From Raphanus sativus (Eukaryota > Streptophyta > Magnoliopsida > Brassicales > Brassicaceae): DNA of 64,000 nucleotides. The notes under the pieces were generated by a model. It was not told where the DNA came from. It was given only the letters and a program-made list of their open reading frames with translations, and did not search any database. The position numbers were made by a program, and so were the translations under genes. Positions 11,975 through 22,647 of the stretch are shown in pieces (positions within the stretch are counted from its first letter, which is position 1; each line of letters starts with the position of its first letter). The stretch spans positions 32,012,790-32,076,789 of the forward strand of contig NC_079516.1 of assembly GCF_000801105.2 (NCBI RefSeq), written 5' to 3'.

Positions 11975-12268
11975 TATTTATACCAAATCTTTTATTTTAT
12001 GAATTCATGTTTGAAAGTAGAAATTAATGTGTGCTTTATTGTTGGAATCCCTTGAGTTGTACCATGGCAGCATGATGTCGTCTCGCTTATTACACAAGAA
12101 TGTCCTGATCGCCCATGGCTAATGGGCCATCCACACTCGCTCACTCAGCTCGTGGACCCCCATTCCAGCCGACGATCGGTGCATTAGTTTTTTCGAAGGC
12201 TCGAAATTATTGTCTACTGACCATGCAATCACCACATGACCTTTCCCCATGCTTTGACCTCACTTACA

Positions 12269-12352
12269 CGGTATCACGAATCACTTCCCCATAGGTCACC
12301 TATCCTTCCACTACTCCAGCTCAAACATGCTTAACTATGGAGTTCTAAATGG
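12269..12352 (-). other. 5S rRNA-like segment (Cassandra-type LTR relic)
   Basis: On the minus strand the segment reads ...AGAACTCCATAGTTAAGCAT, GTTTGAGCTGGAGTAGTGGA, AGGATAGGTGACCTATGGGG, AAGTGATTCGTG. This aligns in order with plant 5S rRNA: GAACTCCGCAGTTAAGCGTG (internal box A), GAGTAGT (intermediate element), GGATGGGTGACCTCCTGGGAAGTCC (box C). It is too diverged and isolated to be a functional 5S gene. Cassandra TRIM retrotransposons carry 5S-like sequence in their LTRs, so a decayed or solo Cassandra LTR is the best explanation. LTR boundaries and a primer-binding site were not found. Confidence 0.65.
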
Positions 12353-13283
12353 ATGTGTGACGGAAAAGGTAAGTGTACTGTCGTGACATAGATAGCCAAA
12401 TCAATTCTCTTAAGCCTTTCCATATATCACAACTCATGATGTTACAATATCATGGCATGAGCCATTGGAAAAACTTGCATATGACTTTTCGGTATAAGAA
12501 CACATAGCTTAAATGGGCATGTAATCTTTGTGGGCAAGTGACCTTATGAGGCCATGTGGCAAACTTGTCTTATGTTTCATGGATATGGTGTCATTTTACT
12601 TATGCGTAAATTTTTTACCATGATCCAAATAGACTTGCGGGTGGGCTACAATGAGCATGTATCTTGGTCTAGTTGGTAGTGATCATGTAGATCTAACCGC
12701 TTCTAACCATGTCGTTGATGAAGATCATCGTGCTTTAAGCTATCTTGTCAATGTCTTTATAGTTTTGGAAATTTACATGTCGATAATAGACTATAATTAT
12801 TAGCCTACAGCAAGATATCAAGGATTCAAAATGTTGAGCTTATACTGTGCATTTGCTAGAGCTGAATGATACCCGCGAGAAAACCAATTCTCTTATCTAT
12901 TCTTTCAGTTATATCCCTCGTGGTCTTCTATTGCCTCATCATCTGTACAATTTTCGTTTCTCACAATTCTTCTAAATCTTTCTTCATCCTTTTTGGATAG
13001 GATCAGATGTTAATATCTCATTCATATGCTAAAAGTTATAAAACATCTATGAAACGAGCAAACATATATCTTAGTTAATATCATTATCTATCAAATGCTC
13101 CAGATCTCTTATCTGAAAAAAAATTCTCGCATACTCCTTTTTTATTAATTTATTTGAATCTTTATTCAAATTGAAAAAGTTTGTAAAATACCATGAAACC
13201 AAGAGAAACTGCATAATTACAGACATACCAACAGAATTTCGCAGACCATCTAGACCCGACCCATAAAATCCGGATCTCTCTCT
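12353..13283. other. Non-coding stretch, nothing recognised
   Basis: About 930 bases of mixed composition without a supported gene. The first 350 bases may still belong to the 5S-containing element. A TGGTCTAGTTGGTAGTGATC stretch near 12662 resembles a tRNA D-arm but has no tRNA around it. Confidence 0.4.
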
Positions 13284-13387
13284 CGATCGATATCGAGGAC
13301 GAAATGTTTAGCCGACTACTTCACCAAGACTTCACCAAATTACGAGATTGGCCCCTGACGAGTTTTTAACATAATGGAAATGCTTAA
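13284..13387 (+). repeat. Fragment of 5' LTR
   Basis: TCGATCGATATCGAGGACGA through AATGGAAATGCTTAA matches 18359-18461 of the 3' LTR almost base for base (for example TTGGCCCCTGACGAG against TTGCCCCTGAAGAG). The first 300 bases expected of the LTR are missing, so this LTR is truncated at its 5' side or misjoined, and it runs into the gap at 13388. Confidence 0.8.
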
Positions 13388-13487
13388 NNNNNNNNNNNNN
13401 NNNNNNNNNNNNNNNNNNNNNNNNNNNNNNNNNNNNNNNNNNNNNNNNNNNNNNNNNNNNNNNNNNNNNNNNNNNNNNNNNNNNNNN
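13388..13487. other. Assembly gap (100 N)
   Basis: Exactly 100 N, the usual placeholder for a gap of unknown size. It lies between the LTR fragment and the gag/protease frame, so the rest of the LTR, the primer-binding site and most of gag are probably missing here. Confidence 1.
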
Positions 13488-14831
13488 AACCTTTTTGAGG
13501 AGGTTTATTTCACAAAGAGATTGTGATGGTTTCTTCAGAGAAACAAGGGAGACTGAAACTGACATTAGGAGAAGGTTTGACAACGTCAGAGAAGAGATGA
13601 GGAAAATGATTACTTTGCTAAAGAAGAGTGATCCTGGGAAGTTTGCAATACCCTGTGTGGTACAAGGTATTGAATTTCCTCATGCACTATGTGACACTGG
13701 TTCATCAGTCAGCATCTTACCAAAGGTCATGGCAGACCATCTGGCCTGCAAGTAGAGCCTTCACCACAGATCTTTACTTTCGTGGATTACTCTCAGAGAA
13801 ACTCTGGAGGCTTCATCAAAGACCTAGAGGGTACAATTGGTGATGCTATCGTCCCTGTGGATTTTCATGTCCTAGACATCAAGCTAAATTGGAACTCTTC
13901 CCTCTTACTTGGAAGAGCATTTATGGCTACAGTAGGAGCCATATGTGACATGAACACCAACAGGATGTGCTTGACTATGATAGATCCAGATATCCACTAC
14001 GACCCTGTCAAGCTTGGCAAACCACCAGCCAAATTAGTGGTAAAGGAAGATGATACTGGTATCATAGCAGTTTGTCATTGTGAAGTCGAGTACGAGACAA
14101 AGTACTCGGGATCGATCGACAGTACTTTGACGTCATCGATCGGCACATTCAAGTCAGAGGAGATCGACAACAACAATGGATCATCGATCGACAGAGACCC
14201 ACCAGATGATAAACTCGATCTACCAGATCATTGCTACCCGAATTTCGCCATCCCACCCAACCGAAAGAAAGATGATTACTTAGTAAGGAGTTGGGCAGAT
14301 AGCGTATTTCATGAGAGTTTTGCAGTAGACATAGCCACCTCTTCCCACAGTGGAGACCACAGTGAAGAATATGATGAAGACTATTGGGAAGAGAGAGCTT
14401 GGGAAATTTACTTGGAGAATGACAGATTTGCACCTAAATCGATCGACATCAAACGCCCACCATCGATCGATTATCTACTTCATCCAGCAAAACGACATCG
14501 TCCATCGATCGACATTTCCAGTATAATATCGATCGATATTAACCCGGACGACTTAAAGGACAAAATCGGAATTTCACCGATTAGGACAACACATGGGTAT
14601 AAAAGGTTGACAACTCAAGCCACGAAAATTCAAAACTTTTCACCTTCTACCCAGCAGCTTCCAGCATTCAGAGATTCATCAATGGAAGACTGCAACAACA
14701 TGTTAAATCGATCCAACCGTTCAGCTAGACTTGCACCATCGATCGCCACCACCACACCCCATCGATCGACACCTTCAACAGAGCTCAACCGAGATCTCAT
14801 GAACCTTATGATATCAGGAACGTTTCACTAA
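13488..14831 (+). pseudogene. Athila-like gag-protease fragment (retropepsin)
   Basis: The frame from 13495 gives a helical linker, KSDPGKFAIPCVVQGIEFPH and ALCDTGSSVSILPKVMADHL. The DTGSS is the aspartic-protease active site. The frame hits TAG at 13753-13755; the family sequence continues one frame over (VEPSPQIFTFVDYSQ...), through DFHVLDIKLNWNSSLLLGRA (flap/LLGR motif), to 14831. From about 14110 the protein becomes acidic and repeats Ser-Ile-Asp encoded by TCGATCGAC. One frameshift near 13750 and the gap upstream make it non-functional as assembled. The retropepsin-plus-SID arrangement is typical of Brassicaceae Athila-type proteins as I recall them. Confidence 0.75.
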
Positions 14832-16839
14832 CACCTGATGAATTTGGAATTTTCAGGGACACAGATGGCTATGCAAGAGCTAGGGATGGAAGAGTTCTGC
14901 ACATAACCAGAGAGGACATAGCAGACATCCTCCAAGTTGCCAATGGACCAGAAAACCTGTTCACACAGCAACGTAGCCATCCAGACATCCTAAAACACGT
15001 CCAGGACAACCACAACACCAACACAGGGGAGGATACGATTCCTCAACACTTCGGTCAACCTCGACATTCACAATCGATCGACATCGTTTTAACACCGTCG
15101 ATCGATGGCGGATATCCCGGATCGATCGACAAACCAAAAGTCAGATCGCCCGACAGACGATTGGAGTTTGGACGACGTGCCTTCAATACTGATGGATCCA
15201 AGAGATTCAAGTGGGAAGCTAAGGATGTATATGGTGTCTACAGAGATGAGTTTTGCCATGCTAGAGGAGTTGATGGTGAGATCATCCATGTTACCAAGGA
15301 GCAAGTAAAGAGACTTTTGGATAGAGCATCCCTTTTTCACAGAGGTTGCTTACAACTTCCAATACACACACGCCCTTACCTTGCATACAGAACACACCAC
15401 CACCAGTGCCCTACAGTAGAGAGGAGGTGGATGATATGGTGACTGATGTATGGAGAGCTCAAGCGCACCTTGAGGCAAACATGCGCACATTGGTGGAAGA
15501 CACTTTCCAGCCTTTGAATGTCAGTTACAAGGACTTCCAGAATGATATGGCTGAGATAAGAGTGGAGCTTGGCAAAATATTGACCATGCTTGAGAAAGAG
15601 GCTACGCCACCAGTATCGACCGACAGAGTACATGTACCATCGATCGACATCGGCAAGACTACATCCATGGACCGACCAGAATGTTCATCACCTAAGAAAG
15701 ATGAATGGGAGGTTGCTTACATCAATACACGGATTGGAGACGTCTACAGCCCTCTCAACAACAATGTCGAATGGTTAAGCAAGCGGATCGATCTTCTGCA
15801 AAAGGAGTTGGACACAATTCGCCAGAATGACCAAGCTCAGAATAACTACTTTTCCATCGATCGACACACATCCTTCGTCGTCGATCGACACGAGGTTCGC
15901 AGAACTGGAAGAGAGGATGAAATCGTACGAAGAGAAGCATGATCTTTTAAGTTCACCTATAATGCGATACCTGGATACGCTTTCACGACAGCTGGACAAG
16001 CTAGAAAGAGATATGAGCATCATTAAGCTTATATTGATCTACGTGATAGCAATGAAGCATCGATCGACAGGCCTCGACCAACATCGATCGACACCGAACC
16101 ACCAGCGAAGAGAGCATGCACCACAGCAGAAGTTGATGAGATCAAACATAAGCTGTACGTAACCATGAATTCGATGGAGGAGAGACTCATAGAAAGAAGT
16201 GATAACATTGAGGAGACTCTCAATGAAAGAGTGACCAACCTTTGCAGAGCTACTGGTCTCTTGAAGAATGAGATACACACTATGCAGAGCAATCTTGAGT
16301 ACCAAGGCCAACATTCAGAATCGATCGACAAAGCTGAAACGGAGTCGATCGATAGTGATCCCAGCGAAGCGACCGACATACCAATTGTAGCATCGATCGA
16401 TACCGCAACTTTGGCAGATAAGGATCAACAGATTCAGGACCAGCACGCGAAAGACCAACATGCAGAACTACCTGAGCATTCTAGATTTGACTTCTATCAG
16501 CATCAGTTAGACACAGAAGATTTGGTCAGAAGGTTGCAAGTCATCAAAGCCGATTTAGCGAAGATATCTCCTAGATGGACAAGATCAGGTGATGCCACAA
16601 GAAGCTTCACTGCTGCTGAGTCCAAAGATGAGGGAAGTGTTTGCCCACCAGCAAACAAAAACCCCCCACTGCACCCCATGAGTCACTCACCTACCACAGT
16701 CAAGCTAAATGACTATAACCAAGCGCTGAGTGGGAGGCAACACACTATTAGGTTTTCTTTTTCTTTTATTTTTATTTTTATTTTTATTTTTCTTTTGCTT
16801 TTATTTTTCTTTTCGAATTTATTTTGCAGTTTTTATTAG
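14832..16839 (+). pseudogene. SID-repeat, coiled-coil protein region of Athila-like element
   Basis: Coding continues across several frames: 14831-15120 (LTPDEFGIFRDTDGYARAR-like), 15161-15442 (WEAKDVYGVYRDEFCHARGV), 15346-15942 (VEWLSKRIDLLQKELDTIRQ), 15827-16162 (FAELEERMKSYEEKHDLLSS) and 16165-16839 (ERLIERSDNIEETLNERVTN). Long heptad-like helices alternate with SID motifs. At least three frameshifts or stops separate the pieces. The hydrophobic FSFIFIFIFIF tail after 16750 comes from a TTTTTA microsatellite and is not a credible membrane segment. Function unknown; relatives are annotated as Athila ORF or gag-like proteins. Confidence 0.6.
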
Positions 16840-18057
16840 ATCTAAGTAGAATGATAATTCCATCGACCGACATTCACCATTCATATCGCTCGACACCACA
16901 CGACCATTACTAACGATCGACGTATACCACTACGAATCGATCGACATCTTGTCGATCAGGTCTCTTCATTCTAACTTGTTATATTTATTAATTATGTTTT
17001 ATTTTATTTACCTCACCACCGAATGTTACACTGGGACAGTGTAATTTAAGTCTGGGGGGGGGGGAGTTTACTAATATGTATTTTTATTTTGGTTTTTATT
17101 AAATGTTTTTCAAAATTATTTTTCGCATAAGTATTAAATAGGAACATTGATATGGATTTATATTTGATTGTCTGACCACTCTTTAGCACCATTCTAGATT
17201 ACTGATTGCAGATGGTACTAAAGATGCTAAAGTGGATCAACTTGCTATCTATATTCACTAGCTAAGATTGTTTGAAGGAACCAAAGCTGACCTCCAACAC
17301 TAATACTGACTTATTTGCTTGTCTTGGGGCTTGGATATCACTGGGTCGGAATCCTCTTACAAGTCTAGAAGGTTAAAAGTCTGTGTGTTTCTGGTTCCCT
17401 TCCTTCTCTCTCTTCGGCATCTCGAGATCTAAGTTTATGTTATAAAAGATTGAAATGATTTCTTGAGAAGCAGAGGGATAGGAGTGTCTCCTGCAACCCC
17501 AGTATTCTAAATCTCAAGGATGATCACACATTGTGGAAACGAGGGGTAGGAGTGATTCCTGTGACCCCATTATTCGCTACACTTTGTCAAAAATGTATGA
17601 GTTACAATGCAAATGTCAATGAGATGGACTATATGACCTATGTGGCATCGAAACCTGTTGAAATTGAAACTAATAAGAGATTCAGTGAAGAGAGAAGAGG
17701 GGAGAAAGGAATCAGAGAAGACTACCTGTGTGTTCAGATACTTGTTTGAGTTGAATCCATGTGTTCTTTGATCGATACTCCCAAGGTAAAGCCTGCACTT
17801 TATTTTATGTTAAGAAATGAGGTTAGTAGAGGGAATGTCAGATGAGAATTGCTATGTTGTTGACTAGATGAGTTTGGTTGCTAAGCTAGGATAAGGCATG
17901 ATGAACTTCTGTGATTAGGATGTTTAGACATGAATTGCAAACCCATAGAGTGATGACTTCAATATATTGAAATCTTTGAGTTCCTGCTATTTCCAAACCT
18001 CTTCCAAAGACTACTGTTTTTGCTTGAGGACAAGCAAAGGAGTAAGTCTGGAGGAGT
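16840..18057 (+). other. 3' untranslated region and polypurine tract of Athila-like element
   Basis: Non-coding. It holds a few TCGATCGAC units (16860-16960), an ACACTGGGACAGTGTAATTT block followed by AGTCTGGGGGGGGGGGAG (17051-17066), and at the end GAGGACAAGCAAAGGAGTAA with AGTCTGGAGGAGT (18028-18057), the polypurine tract directly before the LTR. Both purine blocks have reverse-complement counterparts in the minus-strand elements (ACTCCCCCAGACTT at 45129 and CCCCAGACTTAAATTACAGT at 46135), which confirms a shared element family. Confidence 0.7.
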
Positions 18058-19414
18058 TGATATACCATTGATTTTACTCGTTTTTAACCATGGTATACTA
18101 GTGTTTTACTATATATTTAATCTGTTTTCTAGCCTGTTAGGTATGTTTTCAGGTTCAGGAGCATTTTGTGAGAAAGTGATGTTTTGGAGTGTTTTGGAGT
18201 ACAAGAGATGATACACCCAAGTTGACCATTCAAGACTAACTCGGAAGTCAACATTGCGATTATAATCGATCGATACTCATCTTGAGTTGTCGATCGATGT
18301 AGCCGAGAAGATCCGAGTACTAGAAGATTATAATCGATCGATACACATTCAGTGTTGTCGATCGATATCGAGGACGAAATGGTTTAGCCGACTACTTCAC
18401 CAAGACTTCACCAAATTACGAGATTGCCCCTGAAGAGTTTTTAACCTAATGGAAATGCTTAAATACTCCTGCTAAGTATTTTTGACGGCAAGTTTTGAAA
18501 CCTTTGAAGCTTGAAGCTTTTTACAACCGAAGCCGATAGTGTGAGAGAGAGACTAGAGTTTTATTTGTTTGAGAGAGATTGGAGAGATTTCTCATCTCCT
18601 TTTGTATTTCTACTTTATTCTATCTATGCAATTCTTTCATCTATCTATTGTTATGAATTGTCTAGCTATGTCTGAGTAGTCTACTTGTTAGATCTAGGGT
18701 TTAAATAGGTTTGTGGGATTAGCCCCAAACTTAATTGCTAAGTTGTGATACTCATCAAATGGATTGTACCCTATGTTTGTTTTAGAGTAGCTAACTAGAA
18801 CATAGATCACTAGGATCTTAGATTATCTTGAATTATCCATTTGAGCGATGCCTGTTTCCCGTTGAGAAGAACGACAGTTCCTCCTTGAGACCTCGCGGTC
18901 ATATTCGGTTCGCGCCTAGGCAGATCTAGAAGCCGTCGATCGATAACCCTACTGGTAGATCGATCGGCGCCGCGAAAGGTGTATCGCTCGATATCTCAAA
19001 AGGATATCGACTGACTCTTTTTCTGTGTCATCATGCGAAAGGTGTGGCCAGAGATCTAGATATTTTAACGAGTGATTCATTCACATATGTTAAGCGGCTG
19101 AGATCTATAGTATCATGCAAGCAACTTGTTAAAGCATTTATAGAGATTATAATCTCCATTCCTGAATAGAAACCCTATGTCTAGCACTTTTTATCCCATT
19201 TAAACAACCCTTCATATTGTTAGTTAGAGCAACTGCCTTGCTTATTTTAGGAATTGTTATTTTCATTTCTATAATATAAACCAACCTTGCCTATGATTGA
19301 TTAGCAGATTTTATTTAATTGGTTCCCTAGCTCCTCGTGATTCGATCCCTAAGTACTACAGCTGTACCTCTTATTTGAGAGAGTAAGCTCTACTGGGTAA
19401 TTTGAGCACTATCA
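18058..19414 (+). repeat. 3' LTR of Athila-like element (1357 bp)
   Basis: Begins TGATATACC right after the polypurine tract and ends GGTAATTTGAGCACTATCA, giving TGATA...TATCA inverted ends. The LTR contains several TCGATCGAT palindromes (about 18267, 18291, 18335, 18360, 18936) outside any coding frame. The end sequence matches the reverse complements of the LTRs at 40215, 43703 and 48835. The 5 bp after it are TATAT; the matching 5' flank is lost. Confidence 0.85.
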
Positions 19415-19762
19415 TATATTTTACATCTGCAATAATTTATTATGTTCTTTTTGGACACATATGTTTTCTTTGATATATTTGTTGAAGTTAAAATATAAAA
19501 AAAGATTAGTTTATAGAGGAAAACTAGAGTAGTTACATAAGTGAAATGTATTTTACCGAAATTTTAGTAAAAGTAGATAAAAAATTACATATTATAAACA
19601 CACAACTAATCTCCAATTGACCAGTGACAAGCTGTCAAATGAATTTCATTGCAGAAGTTCCAAGTAGCACATTGCTAGAAACAAGGATCGCATCTCCACT
19701 ATGTTCTTGATTCATCTATGGAGACTACAAATATTGGTTATATTATTCAGGAGCACCAGCAA
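19415..19762. other. Intergenic spacer
   Basis: AT-rich, no gene or repeat recognised. The last 150 bases may be 3' flank of the minus-strand F-box pseudogene. Confidence 0.4.
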
Positions 19763-20272
19763 TTATATGAGACGTTGGGATCTATCGTAATCCCAATGGC
19801 TTGAGAGTGCGTAACTAGTGATCATGAGATACATCTGATTAACATATTCACGAGTAAAACTAGGACAGTTGTGAACAAATCCTCTATCATCAACATTAAA
19901 TGCTAAGTTCATCATACCATCTACATATTTGGCCAACAAGCATCCTCTCTCACCAGGAAGATGATTTTTCCCTTCCTTCATCAAGTAAATGGATGATGAA
20001 GTACTCATACATACCTCGCAAGTAGAAGGCCTCTGGATTACCCGAATGGTAGCACCTAAACATGTATGTTCTAACAGCGTTGACTTTATCTATCCAGTCA
20101 TTCAAGAAAATGAGATTTGCATATCTGTAAAAGTAATCTTCTCTGCAATTTCATTGAACACGGGGAAAGCAACTCTTGCACTAACGAAGTCCCGGATACT
20201 GCTTATTGCTACCTTAGAGAGAATCTTATGAAGCATGGAAGAAAGGAGAGAAGCCAAGTTTAAGTTTGCCAT
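19763..20272 (-). pseudogene. F-box protein pseudogene (At1g67623/At2g35280-like)
   Basis: Starting from ATG at 20272, the minus strand encodes MANLNLASLLSSMLHKILSK then VAISSIRDFVSARVAFPVFN, an F-box-like helix set. A frameshift near 20120 is needed to continue as YFYRYANLIFLNDWIDKVNA and VRTYMFRCYHSGNPEAFYLR. A second frameshift near 19985 leads into HLPGERGCLLAKYVDGMMNL and AFNVDDRGFVHN, ending at 19763. The CYHSGNPEA(F/L)Y(L/M)RG and GCLLAKYVDGM blocks are typical of a Brassicaceae F-box family with Sel1-like repeats, recalled from memory. The two frameshifts show loss of function. Such proteins would act as substrate adaptors of SCF ubiquitin ligases. Confidence 0.65.
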
Positions 20273-20399
20273 GTCTCCACCTAGACTGTAATGATGGTTA
20301 TTAGTCGGAGAGATATTCTCTATAAGGTTTATTGATTTGGAGAAGATGATAAACCATTTAATAATGATCTCAAGTTTACCAACTATCATTAAAGAGGCA

Positions 20400-20987
20400 A
20401 AATGCTATTATATCCCTTTAATATATAAATAATACAAGAATAAAAAATAAATAAAATGTTTTTTAATAATATTGAAATATATTTTAAATTTTAACTTTTT
20501 ATATAAAAGGTTTCGATTTTTGTTCAAATTGTTTTTTCAATTCTTTTTGAAATTAAAAATACGTTTTAATAAAACTATTTTATTTATTTTTTACTTTTTT
20601 AATTTTTAATAGTTATTTTCTATTTTTTAAGTTGTGATTTGTATTATATTAAAGTTGTGATTTTTATTATTTCATTCTTCAATTTTGTATGTTTTGTATG
20701 TGAGTGTATTTTATTACACTGATTTCAAAAATCTTATGGGTATAGATGATATTCTCAAAGTTGAGTCTTATGAGTTAAAATAAAGAAAATTTACATCCCA
20801 ATAACAATAGATTTTAATAGAATCTCAAAATCAATGAAATTAAACTTTTTCAATAACAAAGGATTTTGAGTAGAATTTAAAAGTAATTAATCCAATAACA
20901 ATGGATTCTACTCAGATTTTAAAAGTTCATAAACCAATAACAATGGAATCTTAAAATTTAATAAATTCTCTAAAATTCTTTCACCAA

Positions 20988-21018
<31 letters not shown>
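20400..21018. repeat. AT-rich region with CAATAACAATGGATT repeats and a 28-C run
   Basis: 20400-20790 is very AT-rich with no gene. At 20801-20990 the words CCAATAACAATAGATTTTA, CAATAACAAAGGATTTTGAG, CAATAACAATGGATTCTACT and CAATAACAATGGAATCTTAA recur about every 60 bases. The stretch ends CACCAATAA followed by 28 consecutive C (20991-21018). CCAATAACCCC-type ends are seen in some plant MITEs, so this may be a MITE right end, but the left end was not found. The homopolymer may be miscounted. Confidence 0.45.
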
Positions 21019-21715
21019 AAGATTGTATAACTTTGTCAAACTAAGTGAAAATTTAATTTTTGTTGATTGTAAAACTTTGATAAACCTAGTAAAACTTTAA
21101 CTAATTTAGATTATATAACTTAGTATACTTTGTGAAATTTTATGATGATGACTTGATATATAATGAAGATATTAAAATGGTAACTATAAGGTTAATTTAA
21201 TCGGAGAAGGTGATAAATACATGAGTTTAATGGTCCTCTTACCCAGCTACAAGTTGTAACCTTTCCACTTAAGTGTGATTTGATAGACACCTTGAAAATT
21301 CACAAGTATTAACTGCAACAGTCGCGAAGAGATAATCATCATTATATTTGAATAGTATAACGTTAAAATACTTGGTAAAACTTTATTTGATTAAGATTGT
21401 ATAACTATGTAACTAAGTGAAATTTAACTGATGATGATTGTAAGACTTTGATCAACTTAGTAAAACTCGGATTAAACTGAAATGAAAAGATAAAATAAAA
21501 TGGTTATTAGTCAGAGAGAAGAAATGAAAATGATAATTATAAGGTTAATTTAATTGGATAAGGTGATAAACCCTTGAATTTAGTGATCCTTTCCTACCCC
21601 AGTATAACTAGTAACTTCTCTTTTTAAGTGTGATTTGATGGGTGCCTTGAAAATTCACAAGTAGTAACTTCTCTGCAACAGACGCCTCACTTGGAGATTA
21701 TCATCATTAGCCTTG
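21019..21715. repeat. Imperfect tandem duplication of about 370 bp
   Basis: 21020-21345 and 21385-21715 share, in the same order, GATTGTATAACT, GATTGTAA(A/G)ACTTTGAT, ATAAGGTTAATTTAAT, GGTGATAAA, AAGTGTGATTTGAT, CACCTTGAAAATTCACAAGT or GCCTTGAAAATTCACAAGTA, and CTGCAACAG. The copies are clearly diverged, so this is an old duplication. A short piece of the same sequence (ATTAGTCGGAGAG...GGTGATAAA type) is also near 20300. No coding function seen. Confidence 0.6.
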
Positions 21716-21929
21716 GCTCTCTCTTCTGCATATAATGTCATTAAACCTAAACTCCACTCCACGAAATCCCATTAAACCATCTCCTTCTCGAAACCCCTTC
21801 TTCTCTCCCACTAACATTTTTTTTTCTTTGCAAAAATCACCAAAAAGAAAAGCAAAGAACTGACTCATCATCTTTCAAATTTCTAACAATAAGGCACACT
21901 ACAATAAGCTTTTTGAGATTATATAGAAA

Positions 21930-22560
21930 GAGAGGATCACGGCATGGTGTTCTAGAGTGAAAATACTCATGATTCACTCTTCTCTTCCTATGTTACCGGT
22001 AGTGGACCCATCTGGGTGTATATCCAAGTGGATGAAGTTTTAAGTGTAAAATGATCATCTCTCAAGTTTCTAATAACATGCAACAATGAAAACTAAAAAT
22101 TTGATACTTAAACTTATTTATGCAGGGAACCAAGATGGAGATGACCATTAATGATACAATTGCAGAGAGATTTAGAGGCCCAGAGAACAAATAAGGAAAG
22201 TGGGTGGAAGTCTTTCGGGTAGAAATTAGTCATGCACATCCAGGTTTCAAAGCAACAAACTCTCCATTCACACTAACTTCTACGTTGTATACTCAAGTCC
22301 ACATCATCACTCCTCTGAACAATCGACATTACATTGAATTCAAGAGTATCTATGAAATCCCTCACATCAGCAGCAGGGACAGAAACTATCCCATAGGTAC
22401 GAATTCTAACCACAAAAATATATTTCAAATATGTAGACGTAAGTAACAGAAACGAAAACACTTATGTGGATATAATGGGAGTGGTCTTTAACACGGAAGC
22501 CCATTTTGACGGCCATGCAAGGATAAATATAGTGTTTTACATTAGGGACAACATGTAAGT
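21930..22560 (+). pseudogene. Replication protein A-like (DUF223 OB-fold) pseudogene
   Basis: Three coding blocks look like exons. Near 21935-21975 is ERITAWCSRVKILMIHSS. At 22128-22400, KMEMTINDTIAERFRGPENK is followed by a TAA, then KWVEVFRVEISHAHPGFKAT and NSPFTLTSTLYTQVHIITPL. At 22470-22556 is VDIMGVVFNTEAHFDGHARI and NIVFYIRDNM. The pattern MEMT(I/L)ND.., ..FKATNSPF.., VD(V/I)MGVV resembles plant RPA70-like DUF223 proteins, which bind single-stranded DNA and are also carried by Helitrons. The in-frame TAA and missing C-terminal zinc domain indicate a relic. Family call from memory; moderate. Confidence 0.5.
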
Positions 22561-22647
22561 ACAAAGAAACATATGATCATAGCCAAATTTTTACATTACT
22601 GTAATTGACCCACGTTGTTTTATTCATAATATTGACAGTCATATAAA

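Larger units (their letters stand above)
13284..19414 (+). mobile_element. Athila-like Ty3 element without reverse transcriptase
   Basis: A partial 5' LTR piece (13284-13387) matches the LTR at 18359-18461. It is followed by the assembly gap, an internal region with a retropepsin-like domain (about 13640-14000), a long SID-rich helical region (to 16839), a 3' untranslated region, a polypurine tract (18048-18057) and a full 3' LTR. No RT, RNase H or integrase motif occurs between the protease and the LTR, so as assembled this is a gag/protease-only, non-autonomous derivative. The sequence hidden in the gap could change that view on the gag side only. Confidence 0.75.

Noticed and set aside
12655..12690. 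tRNA-like TGGTCTAGTTGGTAGTGATC
   Set aside because: Only a D-arm-like word; no matching T-arm, acceptor stem or box B at the right distance.
13332..13583. Open frame on the minus strand crossing 13388-13487
   Set aside because: It runs through 100 N, so most of its residues are unknown; the plus strand here is the gag/protease frame.
14149..14433. 94-codon minus-strand frame
   Set aside because: Opposite-strand shadow of the SID-rich Athila protein.
16750..16839. Transmembrane segment at the end of the SID-rich frame
   Set aside because: The FSFIFIFIFIF stretch is the translation of a TTTTTA microsatellite outside the conserved protein.
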